Of a stretch of DNA of 25,057 bases, positions 9,301-19,042 are shown piece after piece. Position 1 is the stretch's first letter. Each line of letters opens with the position of its first letter. Source of the stretch: Gnetum montanum (lineage: Eukaryota > Streptophyta > Gnetopsida > Gnetales > Gnetaceae); contig MNCI01010819.1 in NCBI GenBank assembly GCA_015680685.1, positions 282,183 to 307,239 of the forward strand, written 5' to 3'. Made by a program: the position numbers and the translations under genes. Below the pieces are notes generated by a model, which saw only the letters and a list, made by a program, of their open reading frames with translations, was not told where the DNA came from and searched no databases.

Positions 9301-10183
9301 CATGGGTTAACATAACAATGTGTGTTGGGTGAAATTTTTGGTTTGAAGGAAGCTATAAAGATTCGAATGATGGTGAGGCATTTGGACAATTAGCTGCTTG
9401 TGGTTGTAAGGACTTGGTTGGATTGTTGGTTCTAAAGAAAGGTCTCTTCTTTGATTGGTTGTCCAAACCAACAGTAGGTTGAGGATTAATAGCCCTTGTA
9501 GCATTACGTTGCTATGGCTAGGTAGGAAGCTCGTCTTGCATAGTTGGAGTAGGTGGTAATGGAGCTGAGGGTGGAAGAGATGTTGACAGATGAAAGGGAT
9601 ATTACATATGTGAAACATCACCCCAAGGAGAAGAAGTTCTATAGTACTCAGGGGCCTGGTAGTGAGGTTGAAGGGTAATGTGACTAGTAAAGTCATGTGG
9701 AGAGATCGGTTGCTGAACGTAATACCCGTATGGGTCAACTTGATGGTAAGGATACTATTGACGTGGTGGTGGCATTCCCCATGATTGTGGGTGTTGCCAC
9801 TATTGATACTATTCATTCAGTTGTGGTGGAGCTCCACTCGGATAATATGTTAAGGGTTGGTGGAACTTCCTTGGGTTACCTTGAGGATAATGTAACCTTC
9901 TAGGTGTTTGCCGTCTATTTAATCATGGGTTTAGTGCATACACCCTAGACTCTTGTAGATGTGACACCATTGGGTAACATCCCTTAGGATGGTCATATTG
10001 GCAAATCTCACATCCATCATCATTGTCCGTGTTTGAATCCACAACCTCTTCAATGATGGCAACCTTGCCCTTACCTTTGTTACATGTATACTCAGCTCCT
10101 TTCTTTTTCCTTCTCTCTCAGTCACTACTTGGTTCTTTAAACTGCTTTACTATTTTTAGGACAATTTGAAATTTGTCATCTAG
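9301..10183 (-). pseudogene. E1 gag C-terminal part with zinc-knuckle-like motif and gag-pro linker
   Basis: Minus-strand translation gives CEICQYDHPKGC (10012-9977), a C-x2-C-x3-H-x3-C zinc-knuckle-like motif, then SHLQESRVYALNP and a long Pro/Gln/Tyr-rich linker leading to the protease. The wording matches E2 at 16462-16578. The 169-residue frame at 9307-9816 is in a different phase from this linker and is not the product. The segment is split from the rest of gag by the solo LTR at 10184-11045; without it the two sides join at TCTAG. Confidence 0.7.
9977..10012 (-). other. Zinc-knuckle-like motif of E1 gag
   Basis: CEICQYDHPKGC keeps all four metal ligands. The E2 copy (16462-16497) has the second Cys changed to Tyr. 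Confidence 0.6.
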
Positions 10184-11045
10184 TGATGAAGTGTCATTAA
10201 GTCAATGCATCGATGGGGCCGCGTATATGCGGCCACGTCGACATAGCCTTCCTGCGTCGACGAGGCCTCGTTTATGCAGCCGCCTATCTCGGCCTATAAA
10301 TAAGAGGGCCTTCCGCCTCATTTAGGCATCCTTTTAGTAATTGTAGCTAGAATCTTGCATTTTGTTTCTGTAAAAGTTAGATTATTTCCCCAGTGCATGC
10401 CCGCAGTGTGATGTTTGTAATTGTACAACACCTTTATTCGAGTGTGACCTACTTGGACGCGCACATGATTGGAAATAAAGATCGAGATTACTTCATCATT
10501 GCAGCATTCACTTAGTTTAATTTTTTAATTATTATTGTTAATTGTTATTATTATTTATTATTTTCTTAGTTAATATTTCTTCATCCTTATTTACTATTCC
10601 TGTTGTTAAATGCAGAATGAGTATGACTTAATCACGAGCATTTAAGTGTGACTACTTGGTAACCCAGCAGCGTACCTAGGATTTACGCTTGGTAACCCCA
10701 GTAGTAGTCATGCACGAGGTCCAAGATGTGTACGGATGATGAAGGAATAGATGCTCATTGCACCTAGGTTAGCTTAGAATTCATTTCCTATTACTCATTA
10801 GTTTAATCAAGATTATTCTCCATTGTCTCTAGGAGTAGCACTAATTTAGGATAACATCATATGCCTCACTTTGGACTAAACCATACGTGACAAAGTAAAT
10901 ACTAGTCCAGGTGGGAAGACAGTGAACTACAATCAACATGTAACTATCTAGATACCACAACTAGCTTGTCCACGGAGTTCGACCGAATCGTGCATGAACA
11001 CTCGTATTTGTATGGTTGAGTGTAGGGGTACCTCGCCACTCATCA
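10184..11045 (+). mobile_element. Nested solo LTR in E1 gag, with target duplication
   Basis: An 862-bp LTR on the plus strand, TGATGAAGTG...CACTCATCA, flanked by a perfect 5-bp duplication TCTAG (10179-10183 and 11046-11050). A TATA box is at 10295-10302 and AATAAA at 10474-10479. It interrupts minus-strand gag: removing it and one TCTAG restores colinearity with E2 gag near 16290. It is younger than E1 and has lost its internal domain by LTR-LTR recombination. Confidence 0.93.
10295..10302 (+). promoter_or_regulatory. LTR TATA box (nested solo LTR)
   Basis: TATAAATAAGAGGG, 111 bp from the LTR start. The stretch before it (10205-10290) is GC-rich with repeated CGTCGAC/GGCC(T/G) and GCGGCC words, unlike the U3 of the other LTR groups. 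Confidence 0.7.
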
Positions 11046-11050
11046 TCTAG

Positions 11051-12713
11051 GGAGTTCCACATTTGATCTACCTTTGCCAATACTTCTGATGCAAATTTTT
11101 GAATGGGCAAAGTCTTTTTATTCACAATCTCTTCAAGTGATGACTCTTCCTCATCTTTGCAAAATCTAATTTGCTTCTTTCAGAGGGAAGGATTTCTGTT
11201 GTACTCTTCCACATTTTCTCTTTTTCTCCACTTGCCTTCCTCCTTGGCAACTTGCTCTAATAATCTTTGTATTTGATGGGCTCTCAGCTTGGATAGCCTT
11301 CCTTGGGCATAAGTCCCAAGGGTTCTTTGCATTTCATACCTAAGCCCATCTATGAGATGGCGTAGTTGTTCCTTCTGCAAATAACCATGGCTAGGACAAC
11401 GATGTAACAATGAATAATACCAGCTCATGGTAGCATCCAAGGATTTGTGTCCTCCTTATTTCCATCCTTGGATTTTCTTACATAGGTTAGACACCCAGGA
11501 GTACGTTTGATACTTATTATTGAATAGTTCTAACATGGTACTCCATCAACAAATGGATTTCGGTTCTAAGGACAGGTACCAGCTTTCCGCTTCCTTGATT
11601 AGTATCCGTGGAAACAACTTTAGCTTTTGCCACTCATTTTCTATATTTTGCAAGGCACATGCATCGTGAAATGCTTGTAGATGGTTTTGAGAATTAGCAT
11701 TGTATCCCCCTTCAAATCGTGGGATGTTATTCATGTCTAGTCTTTTGATCGTACTATCCTTCCGGTGCCTTATTAGGATCCTAATGGCATCTATTATATT
11801 TAAAATACTTCGGGTGGTGAGTAGGGGTTCATCATGATCATGCTGTCTATGGTGTCTATGATGCCTATGTTATTCCCTACTCTCCCTTCTTTCGTGATGT
11901 GTATCTCTGGACTGCCCTCGTCCCTTTTCTCAACTATTTTGTTCATGATTTCTATTTTGCTTACCCTTGTCCTCATGGTCTTTCCCTTTGCAACTACATT
12001 TAGATCCTGAAGGAGAGGGTGAAGGAGATGATGAAGGTGAAGAGGAAGGAGGACTGGCACCATGAAAATGCTTGTTATCTTCTCTTCGATAGTTGTCGCC
12101 TTAGTCGTGGTTACGATCGAAATGTCCGTCATCATCGTGCATTCGTGTTCCTTTTTTGGATCCTTTATGTCTGTTGGTACCAGAACCTAGGTTATGAATA
12201 GTTGAGTGAAGATTTTGATACACAACTCCTTGACCAAATTCAACAAGAGGAACATCATTTTGTGGAAAACCTCCCGAGGCAGGTTCACCACCCTCATTTT
12301 CACTTAGGACATACAGGACATTTTGAGATCACTTCCCCTTCATGGATTTGTAATGTCTCTCTTGTTGCAAATCCCTCTGGTGTTGTGCCTCTGTGGATCA
12401 ATGATCTCTCAAATCTTGCTCAGGCACAATGTACTTCGATTGTAACTGTTGCATACCAATTCGTGTGAGAGCACGAAGAAACATGCTTGGGATTGAGCGA
12501 TCGAGAGGTGACACTATGTTACCTTCTAAATCACGCCATCACAGTTGCTCATTCTAGTGGAGGATAAAGGTAAAGTTTGGTATATACTCATTAAGATGAG
12601 CGTATACCATGGGAAACTATTGGGGCACTAGCAGATCATCGTGTGAACCTTGCCTTCGATTGTTTATGGTGTCAGACTTAGTCAGTGAAGCACTTATAAG
12701 AAGAAGGAGACAT
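11051..12713 (-). pseudogene. E1 gag, N-terminal and central part, broken
   Basis: The gag start is probably the ATG at 12713-12711 (MSPSS), in the same place relative to the primer-binding site as E2 MSSSS. Recognisable blocks are YIPNFTFILH, a Ser/Pro-rich basic stretch near 12000, MNNIPRFEGGY, FHDACALQNIENEWQKLKLF, EAESWYLSLEP, RHLIDGLRYEMQRTLG and RLLEQVAKEEGKWRKRE, a capsid-type (Retrotrans_gag) domain. Many in-frame stops. The frame continues beyond the nested LTR at 10183. Confidence 0.8.
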
Positions 12714-12830
12714 GATTAATTATTCAGTGTGTAATACCCTTTTCTAGTGATTGTAGGATAGTTAACTTTAAGGGTTCGTTTCAATGATGGAAGGATTTCC
12801 TAAGTTCTAATCAGCGCACAAACATCAAAA

Positions 12831-12848
12831 TCCCCAACAATGGCACCA
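12831..12848 (-). other. Primer-binding site of E1 (tRNA-Asp type)
   Basis: TGGTGCCATTGTTGGGGA on the minus strand starts one base after the 5' LTR. It differs from the tRNA-Asp 3'-end complement TGGCGCCGTTGCCGGGGA at four sites, all C-to-T or G-to-A transitions. The tRNA-Asp sequence is from recall. Confidence 0.8.
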
Positions 12849-12849
12849 A

Positions 12850-13681
12850 TGATGAGCAACGAGGTACCCCTACGCCCAACCATATGAATATGAGTGTTCA
12901 CACACGATCCATTCAAACTGTGAAGTGCTTATGCGCCTACACAGAACAAGGATGAGTTATGCAATCGTTGTCTTCCCAAGCTTACTTATAAGGCTCAATT
13001 GTATGATTAAGTAAACTTGAGGTATGTGATTTTTGTTCTTTTATGTTTTATTTTGTTGCTACTTAGAAGAGAGGAATGAGGTAATTTAATAACTAATTTG
13101 ATTTAACTAGTTAACTATTCTCTAACTAGTCCTAACACCAGCATCTGTTCCCACTCTCCAAACACATCCTGAACCAGTGTAACACTACCAAGATTACCAA
13201 ACGCTAGTCGTTACTAGGTTACCAAGTGTTCCCATGTATGCTCAAAGTGGTCATGCTGAGTGTGCTAATTCATTGGTAATTGACAATTAATAATTCTATG
13301 AAATAACATTAAGTAACTATTGAAAGCATTAAATAATAGTAAATAACTTGAAATGATATAATTAAGCTATTCTAAATATTGCAAGGTTTATCAAAAAGTT
13401 TGTCTTTATTTCCGGACATAAGGTGTGCTCAGGTACATAATGCTTGAATAAAGATCCATTCACTTTATGACTCCTACTGCAGGCACTCAGAAATAATTCT
13501 AACTCTAGAAGGAAAAAATTGCAAGAGTTCAGCTAAGGGACTAAAAACTAATACCAAACCAAGTGCCCTTGTCTCTTATTTATAGGCAACGAGACAAGCT
13601 TCGACATCGCATGTCCGATATTGCTTTGACATCTTCGATATTGCATATCCAATATCAAGGATTCGATATTGGGACTCATCA
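12850..13681 (-). repeat. 5' LTR of E1
   Basis: 832 bp from TGATGAGTCCC (13681) to GCTCATCA (12850) on the minus strand. TATA box at 13584-13577, AATAAA at 13410-13405. Between LTR start and TATA are GATATTG/GATATTC short repeats. About 8% different from the 3' LTR by hand count. Confidence 0.9.
13577..13584 (-). promoter_or_regulatory. TATA box in the 5' LTR of E1
   Basis: TATAAATAAGAGAC on the minus strand, 97 bp from the LTR start. Only about 190 bp separate it from the oppositely directed TATA box of E2. Confidence 0.7.
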
Positions 13682-13688
13682 GCTGCAT

Positions 13689-14565
13689 TGATGAGGCCTC
13701 GTCGACGTAGCCTAGTTGACGCATCCTATCATGCGTTGATAAGGCCTTGTCGACGCAATGTTGTTTTTTAGTTATAAATATGCACTTGCAACCACATTTA
13801 TGGTAATTAGAGATTGTAGTTATAGTGAAGCTCTTGCAGTTTTTCCATTTGAAAGTTCAAATTTTCCCCTGAGTGCCGCATCAGGAGTCATTGAGTGTAC
13901 AGATCTTTATTTGAGCATTATTGTACCTGAGCACGACAGTGTGTGCAGCAATAAAGACAAGCTTTTTGATAAACCTTATAGCACTTTGGATAGATTAGCT
14001 ATTTTATTTATGCATTTAATGTTTTCAATTATTTATTAAATGTTTCCAATTAGTTATTAAATATTTTCTAGTTATTACTTTTATGAAGTATTCAAGCTAA
14101 AAAGATTACACACATAAGTATGACCACTTCGAGCGTAACACATATTCGCTTGGTAATCCTAGCAGCATTATTGCTTGGTACGCCCAATAGTGTAGTGCTT
14201 GGTTGCCCAATAGTGGACACGTGGATTTAGGACATGTACAGAAAGTGGGATCAGATGCTTATGTTAGGATTAGTTAAATGCTAGTTAATTAGTTAATTTA
14301 GATTAATTAATCAAATTCCTTTTATCTACATTTTGAGCACTGCACTATAGAATAAAAAATGATAAAAATTGGTTGCCTTAATTACACTTAACCATACTAA
14401 TGAACATAACAAGTGTAATTTGGAAGACACTGATTGACCTTAAGGCAAGATTCACTTCCTAAAGGACTAGTGCATCAAAAATGATAAAGTCCATGAAATT
14501 CGACCTAATTTCGCATGAATGCTTTGTGATTTGTATGGTTGGGCATAGGGGTTCACTGCTCATCA
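13689..14565 (+). repeat. 5' LTR of E2 (Athila-like)
   Basis: 877 bp from TGATGAGGCC to GCTCATCA, followed by a degenerate tRNA-Asp primer site. TATA box at 13773-13780, AATAAA at 13951-13956. The pre-TATA stretch carries CGTCGACG, GATGAGGCC and GATAAGGCC repeats. It begins 7 bp after E1 ends, head to head. The partner LTR is outside the window. Confidence 0.9.
13773..13780 (+). promoter_or_regulatory. TATA box in the E2 LTR
   Basis: TATAAATATGC, 84 bp from the LTR start, at the position conserved in the other LTRs. Confidence 0.65.
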
Positions 14566-14566
14566 T

Positions 14567-14584
14567 TAGCGCTGTTGTCGGGGA
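14567..14584 (+). other. Primer-binding site of E2 (tRNA-Asp type)
   Basis: TAGCGCTGTTGTCGGGGA, one base after the LTR; three transitions from TGGCGCCGTTGCCGGGGA. It marks the LTR at 13689-14565 as a 5' LTR with an internal domain to its right. Confidence 0.8.
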
Positions 14585-14720
14585 CATTGTTTGTGGAATG
14601 TGCACTATTTAGGTCTAAGTGAATACCATTAATATTTTTGTACGAACCTAAAGGTCAATATTATTTCCACTATACATAGAATTATAAAAGCACACTAATA
14701 ATTTTATTTTGTTTTGAAAA

Positions 14721-16351
14721 ATGTCTTCTTCTTCTCGCAAGCATGAAGATACCAAACCACTGATCCCACAAGAATGCAAGGTGCTATACACTCATCCAGA
14801 TGAGTTTGTGCCAAACTTCATCTTCATCCTACATTAGGATGAACAATTGCAATGGCGTGAGATGAAGGGCAACATCATCTTGCTCCTTGATAGATCTGTG
14901 ACCCAGATGTTGTTGAAAACCCTTAAGAAGCTAGACATAATAGATCTTCACGAAGAATATGTTGTGGATCGATATGACACTTGAAAATACTATCCCACTG
15001 AAACACAATGCAAATGAGATCAACGTTAGGAGAAACTCCATGAAGCTAAAAAGGGAAAACATTACACCAATTTCTTATTGCTACTAAATCAAGATGACAC
15101 TAAGGATCTTCCTACTAAGGGTTCTCAACATGAAGATTCTCCACCCCTTGATACTAGTGATGAGGGTGTGAACCTGAACTTGCAATCCACTATGCATAAA
15201 CTAGGTTCAAGAAAAAGTGGCAACCAAGGTAGGGACTTAGGCAAGCATCATAATAGTAAGGGATCTAAGGATGATGGCCATAATAAACAAGAAGGTGGTG
15301 GCAGACACCGTAGTGGCGGTGGCAATCCATCCTCCTCTTCATCCTCTTCATCCAATTCTGAATATTCCTCTTCATCTGATAGTTCTCATGGAATCTGCCA
15401 TTGAAATAATCATGATGAAGGTGATCAACGAGACAACAATGACTGTGAAGGCCATCAAAATTAAAGCGATGGCTGAAACCATCATGGACGTCATCGACGC
15501 AATGATGATAATGAACCTCTATTGATGACTCGAAGTATGCTCAAAATTGCAAAGGCAGTGAAAATCCCAACCAAGCATATGAAGGATAGTTGGATCAAGC
15601 ACCTAGACATGAATAATATCTCAAGATTTGAGGGAGGATATAACTCTGATCCACAAACACATCTACAAGATTTTCATGATGCTTGTGCCTTACAGAACAT
15701 AGAGAATGAATGGTAGAAATTCAAACTCTTTCCTAGGACACTCATTAAGGAAGCTGAATGTTGGTACCGATCTTTGGAGTTGGAATCTATCTGCAGATGG
15801 AGTACCATTTTAGAGCTATTTAATGATAAATACTAGATGTACTCTAGAGTGTCTAATCTAAGAAGGCAAATCCAAGGCTGGAAATAGGGAGCACATGAAC
15901 CCTTGGATGCTGCCATGGGTTGATACTATTAACTCTTAGACTAATGCCCTTGCCATGGTTATTCTCAGAGGAAACAACTTCACCACATCATAGATGGGCT
16001 CAGAGTAGAAACCAGAAGAACCTTGGGGGTGTATGCCCAAGGGAGATTATTTGAACTAAGAACTCATCAAATCCAAAGGCTAATTGATCATGTAGCAAAA
16101 GAAAAAGGTGAGCTACGAAAAAGGGAAAATGCTGAAGAGTATAATAGGGATCCTTCCATCAGAAAATGGGAGGTCTAATTTTGTGACGAGGAGGAGTCAC
16201 CACTTGATGAAGTGATGAACAGGAAGATCTTGCCCATCCAAAAATCTATTTTCGACATTTTGGCCAAGGTTGACAAGTTATGGGACTCTTTGAATAAAAA
16301 ATTTCAAATAGTTATGAAGATTGTTGAAGAATCCAAAGAGCAAAGTAAATG
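14721..16351 (+). pseudogene. E2 gag, one frame with many stops
   Basis: From the ATG at 14721 (MSSSSRKHEDTKPLIPQE) one reading frame stays in phase to 16351 with no frameshift, but is cut by well over ten stop codons, for example at the codon after FIFILH and after NIENEW. Blocks: DEFVPNFIFILH, a long Gly/His/Ser-rich region with eight consecutive serines (about 15330-15390), MNNISRFEGGY, FHDACALQNIENEW, HIIDGLRVETRRTLG, and RLIDHVAKEKGELRKRE. This is the same capsid-type gag as E1. The preserved phase with stops of the TAG/TGA/TAA type suggests decay mainly by point transitions. Confidence 0.85.
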
Positions 16352-17075
16352 ATCATAATCACAAGAGGAAAAAAGAAACTGAACATGCCTACCAAAGAGG
16401 TAAGGGCAAAGCTACTGTAGTTGAGGAAGTTGTGGAGACTGACTTTGATGTTGAAACTGAATGTGACATCTATCAATACGAACATCCAAAGGGATGTTGC
16501 CTTGTGGTGTCACACTTACAAGAGTCTGGAGTGTACACGTTGAATCCTCGCCTAGCACGTAGTCAAACTCCAAGATGATTACCTTACCCTTAAGACAATC
16601 CAAGGAAATTCCACCAATAGTAACAAGGTTACTACCCAAGTGGAACTCCTCTACAACCTTATGAATAATACCAACAGTGGTACCAATCACAATCATGGAG
16701 AATGCCACTACAAAGGCACCGGTACCCTTATAGGCAACTAGATCCATACCAGTACTATGTTTAGCAGCCCATCTCCCCTAGAAGTTTTGCAAGTCATGCA
16801 TCACTATTACCCTCCAGAGTACCACTAAACACATTCACCATCTACTCAAGGGAAAACCCATATTTGTATCCATATCATCCTTTGCATCCCTCTACACTAC
16901 ACCTCCGCCTTCAACCTAATTACCTCCTACTCCATCCATGCAACAGTTGCAACAATGAAATGCTACAAGGACTACACACTCACAACCAGTTTTTCAACTA
17001 AGTAGTATGGACAATTGATCTAGAAAAAGACCTTTATTTTGGCCTAGTAGTCCTCTTTAGCCCTTACAATTTAGT
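16352..17075 (+). pseudogene. E2 gag C-terminus, zinc-knuckle remnant and gag-pro linker
   Basis: After 16351 the coding sense continues in the +1 frame: RGKGKATVVEEVVETDFDVETECDI, then a knuckle remnant CDIYQYEHPKGC (16462-16497) with the second Cys changed to Tyr, SHLQESGVYTLNP, and a Tyr/Pro/Gln-rich linker broken by stops (about 16580-17070). It matches the E1 segment 9301-10012. Confidence 0.7.
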
Positions 17076-17920
17076 TTGGTTGATTGTCCTACATCTCCAA
17101 TAGCCTCATCCTTTGCATCAAATACCTTTGAGTGTCCTTCAAACCAAGTGCCACTTCAGATTCACGTTGTAAGGCTAACTCATGCTATTTCCAGTTGGAT
17201 CAAGGTTGGTAATCTTCTTATGAAAAGATCTGATCCAGGAAGTCCACTCATCTATCTACAGATTGTTGGACATGAGCCATGCAAAGCCCTTCTTAACTCT
17301 AGTTCTAGAGTTAATCTCATCTCCCATGACATGTACAAGACTTGGAACCTACCACCTCTTAAGAAGAGCAACTTTCATCTAGAATTAGCAGATCAGTTAA
17401 TTACTGTCCCTCTAGGCTTAGTAGAGGACATTGTAACCATAGTTTGTGGGTGGTGCTATCTTGCTAATTTTTTGGTAATCAAGGTGGACAACTACAAAAG
17501 TGACTTTCCCATCATTATGGGAAGAGCTTGGTTAAGCACGGTTGACACATGAATGGGCATAAGGAACCTATCTTTGGAAATATCTAAGGAAAATGAACTA
17601 GGCAAGATTGAGAAGAAGTGTATTCCATGCATCACGTACAATGATAATGGGTGCTATTGCATGCAGAAGATTTGGTCAATCAAGAGCACATACCTTAAGG
17701 CGTACAATCAGTGTGCACAAGAGATTAATATTCAAAGGTATTTGTACATAGTAGGCACAAAATAGAAGAGCACCTAGTGGTTGATAGTTGACTCAAATAG
17801 TAGCACATTATGCATGGAATTGGCTGAGAGCTTAACATGTATTTATGTTGAGGACATGGACAAAATTGAACAAGTTCATTCCCAACTTTCTAATGAAGAT
17901 GATGATACTTGTTGGGCAGA
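17076..17920 (+). pseudogene. E2 aspartic protease and following linker, inactivated
   Basis: One frame with stops at about 17550, 17763 and just after. It contains HEPCKALLNSSSRVNLIS, where the active-site D-S-G reads N-S-S (Asn codon 17295-17297), then LELADQLITVPLGLVEDIV and FPIIMGRAWLSTVDT, the protease C-terminal strand. After a stop it runs on with IRNLSLEISKENELGKIEKK and a Cys-containing linker equivalent to E1 8301-8893. The E2 sequence ends near 17921 where a minus-strand LTR end begins; no E2 RT is in the window. Confidence 0.8.
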
Positions 17921-18599
17921 TGATGTGCGGCAAGGTATCCCTATGTCCAACCATACAAATATGAGTGTTCACACATGATTCGGTCGANAATCATGTGTGA
18001 ACACTCATATTTGTATGGTTGGACATAGGGATACCTTGCCGCACATCATCTTCCCAACAAGTATCATCATCTTCATTAGAAAGTTGGGAATGAACTTGTT
18101 CAATTTTGTCCATGTCCTCAACATAAATACATGTTAAGCTCTCAGCCAATTCCATGCATAATGTGCTACTATTTGAGTCAACTATCAACCACTAGGTGCT
18201 CTTCTATTTTGTGCCTACTATGTACAAATACCTTTGAATATTAATCTCTTGTGCACACTGATTGTACGCCTTAAGGTATGTGCTCTTGATTGACCAAATC
18301 TTCTGCATGCAATAGCACCCATTATCATTGTACGTGATGCATGGAATACACTTCTTCTCAATCTTGCCTAGTTCATTTTCCTTAGATATTTCCAAAGATA
18401 GGTTCCTTATGCCCATTCATGTGTCAACCGTGCTTAACCAAGCTCTTCCCATAATGATGGGAAAGTCACTTTTGTAGTTGTCCACCTTGATTACCAAAAA
18501 ATTAGCAAGATAGCACCACCCACAAACTATGGTTACAATGTCCTCTACTAAGCCTAGAGGGACAGTAATTAACTGATCTGCTAATTCTAGATGAATGTT
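17370..18599. repeat. 611-bp inverted duplication around an N base (probable misassembly)
   Basis: 17370-17980 is repeated as its reverse complement at 17989-18599, with very few mismatches (seen at 17373 and 17916). The 8-nt centre, 17981-17988, ends in N, and another N at 18600 ends the right arm. The arms contain E2 protease plus linker and about 60 bp of an LTR end. Single Ns at both junctions and near-perfect identity beside old, diverged copies argue for an assembly error rather than a natural palindrome. Confidence 0.9.
17921..17987 (-). mobile_element. 3' end of a minus-strand Athila-like LTR (E3), cut at N
   Basis: TGATGTGCGGCAAGG followed by a stretch matching, in minus orientation, the last about 65 bp of the other LTRs (CCATACAAATATGAGTGTTC, CGGTCGA). 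It breaks into E2, so it looks like the outer end of an LTR inserted there. The middle of this LTR is missing from the assembly and replaced by the inverted copy 17989-18599. Confidence 0.65.
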
Positions 18600-18600
18600 N

Positions 18601-18868
18601 TACAAGCATCACACTCCGGGCATGCACTTGGGAAAATATTCTAACTCCTACGAAAACAAACTGCAAGAACCTTCCTACAATTAACCAAAAAGATACCTAA
18701 GCGCAGTGGGTGCGCGCTTATTTATAGGCTAGCACAAACAAGGTTGCGTATAAGAGGCCTAGTATACGGGGCCTAGTATACGTAGCGGGCTAAGTATACA
18801 GGGCCTAGTATATGGGGCCGTGTATACAGGGCCTAGTATACGCAGTGCCCAAAAACCATGATTCATCA
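18601..18868 (-). mobile_element. 5' part (U3-R) of a minus-strand Athila-like LTR (E3)
   Basis: Reading leftwards from TGATGAATCATGG (18868): a cassette of repeated GGCCTAGTATAC units (about 18745-18840), a TATA box (18726-18719), then R-like sequence ending at the N at 18600. Together with 17921-17987 it gives about 335 bp of an LTR expected to be 800-900 bp long. Confidence 0.75.
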
Positions 18869-18878
18869 TACCCCCACG
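18869..18878 (-). other. Polypurine tract of E3
   Basis: CGTGGGGGTA on the minus strand next to TGATGA, as at E1 3710-3719. It identifies the LTR at 18601-18868 as a 3' LTR with its internal domain to the right. Confidence 0.7.
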
Positions 18879-19020
18879 ACTGAATTACAACTCGTCCTCA
18901 AGTCAAAGAAAGTGAGCAACAAGCTTAATTGAGTACACAGTGGATAGGTATGGGATTATTGACTGACTAGGAATTTGCTCATGCCGTAGTGGAGGATTAA
19001 ACAAAATTTGGACACAGACA
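18879..19020 (-). mobile_element. E3 internal end next to the polypurine tract
   Basis: Related to E1 3720-3790 (shared GGTATGGGATTATTGACTGA at about 18947-18966). Similarity fades near 19000; where E3 stops and the next element begins cannot be set from this window, and no 5' LTR of E3 is seen. Confidence 0.5.
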
Positions 19021-19042
19021 TAGAATTACAAAACTTTGGAAC

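Larger units (their letters stand above)
2872..13681 (-). mobile_element. Athila-like Ty3/gypsy LTR retrotransposon (E1), full-length but decayed
   Basis: Two direct LTRs (12850-13681 and 2872-3709) read on the minus strand and bound, in order, a tRNA-Asp-type primer-binding site, gag, protease, reverse transcriptase, RNase H, integrase and a polypurine tract: the Ty3/gypsy order. Motifs in the RT/RNase H region (FMDDFSTYG, PDWS...DASNFALGAIL, QINYTT) point to the Athila lineage. Span is 10,810 bp; without the nested solo LTR and its duplication about 9.94 kb. A hand comparison of the LTRs gave about 58 differences over roughly 720 bases (about 8%), mostly C/T and G/A transitions, so the insertion is not recent. 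The five bases outside each end (gtcgt and gctgc) do not match. Every frame has stops or frameshifts. Confidence 0.9.

Noticed and set aside
9307-9816. 169-codon minus-strand frame as a gene
   Set aside because: It is out of phase with the gag-pro linker that matches E2; Leu/His-rich wording is typical of a shadow frame.
12019-12468. Plus-strand frames over E1 gag
   Set aside because: Antisense shadows of the minus-strand gag sequence.
17991-18605. Second protease/linker copy on the minus strand as an independent pseudogene
   Set aside because: It is the mirror copy of 17370-17980 in the probable misassembly, so it is not counted as a separate gene.
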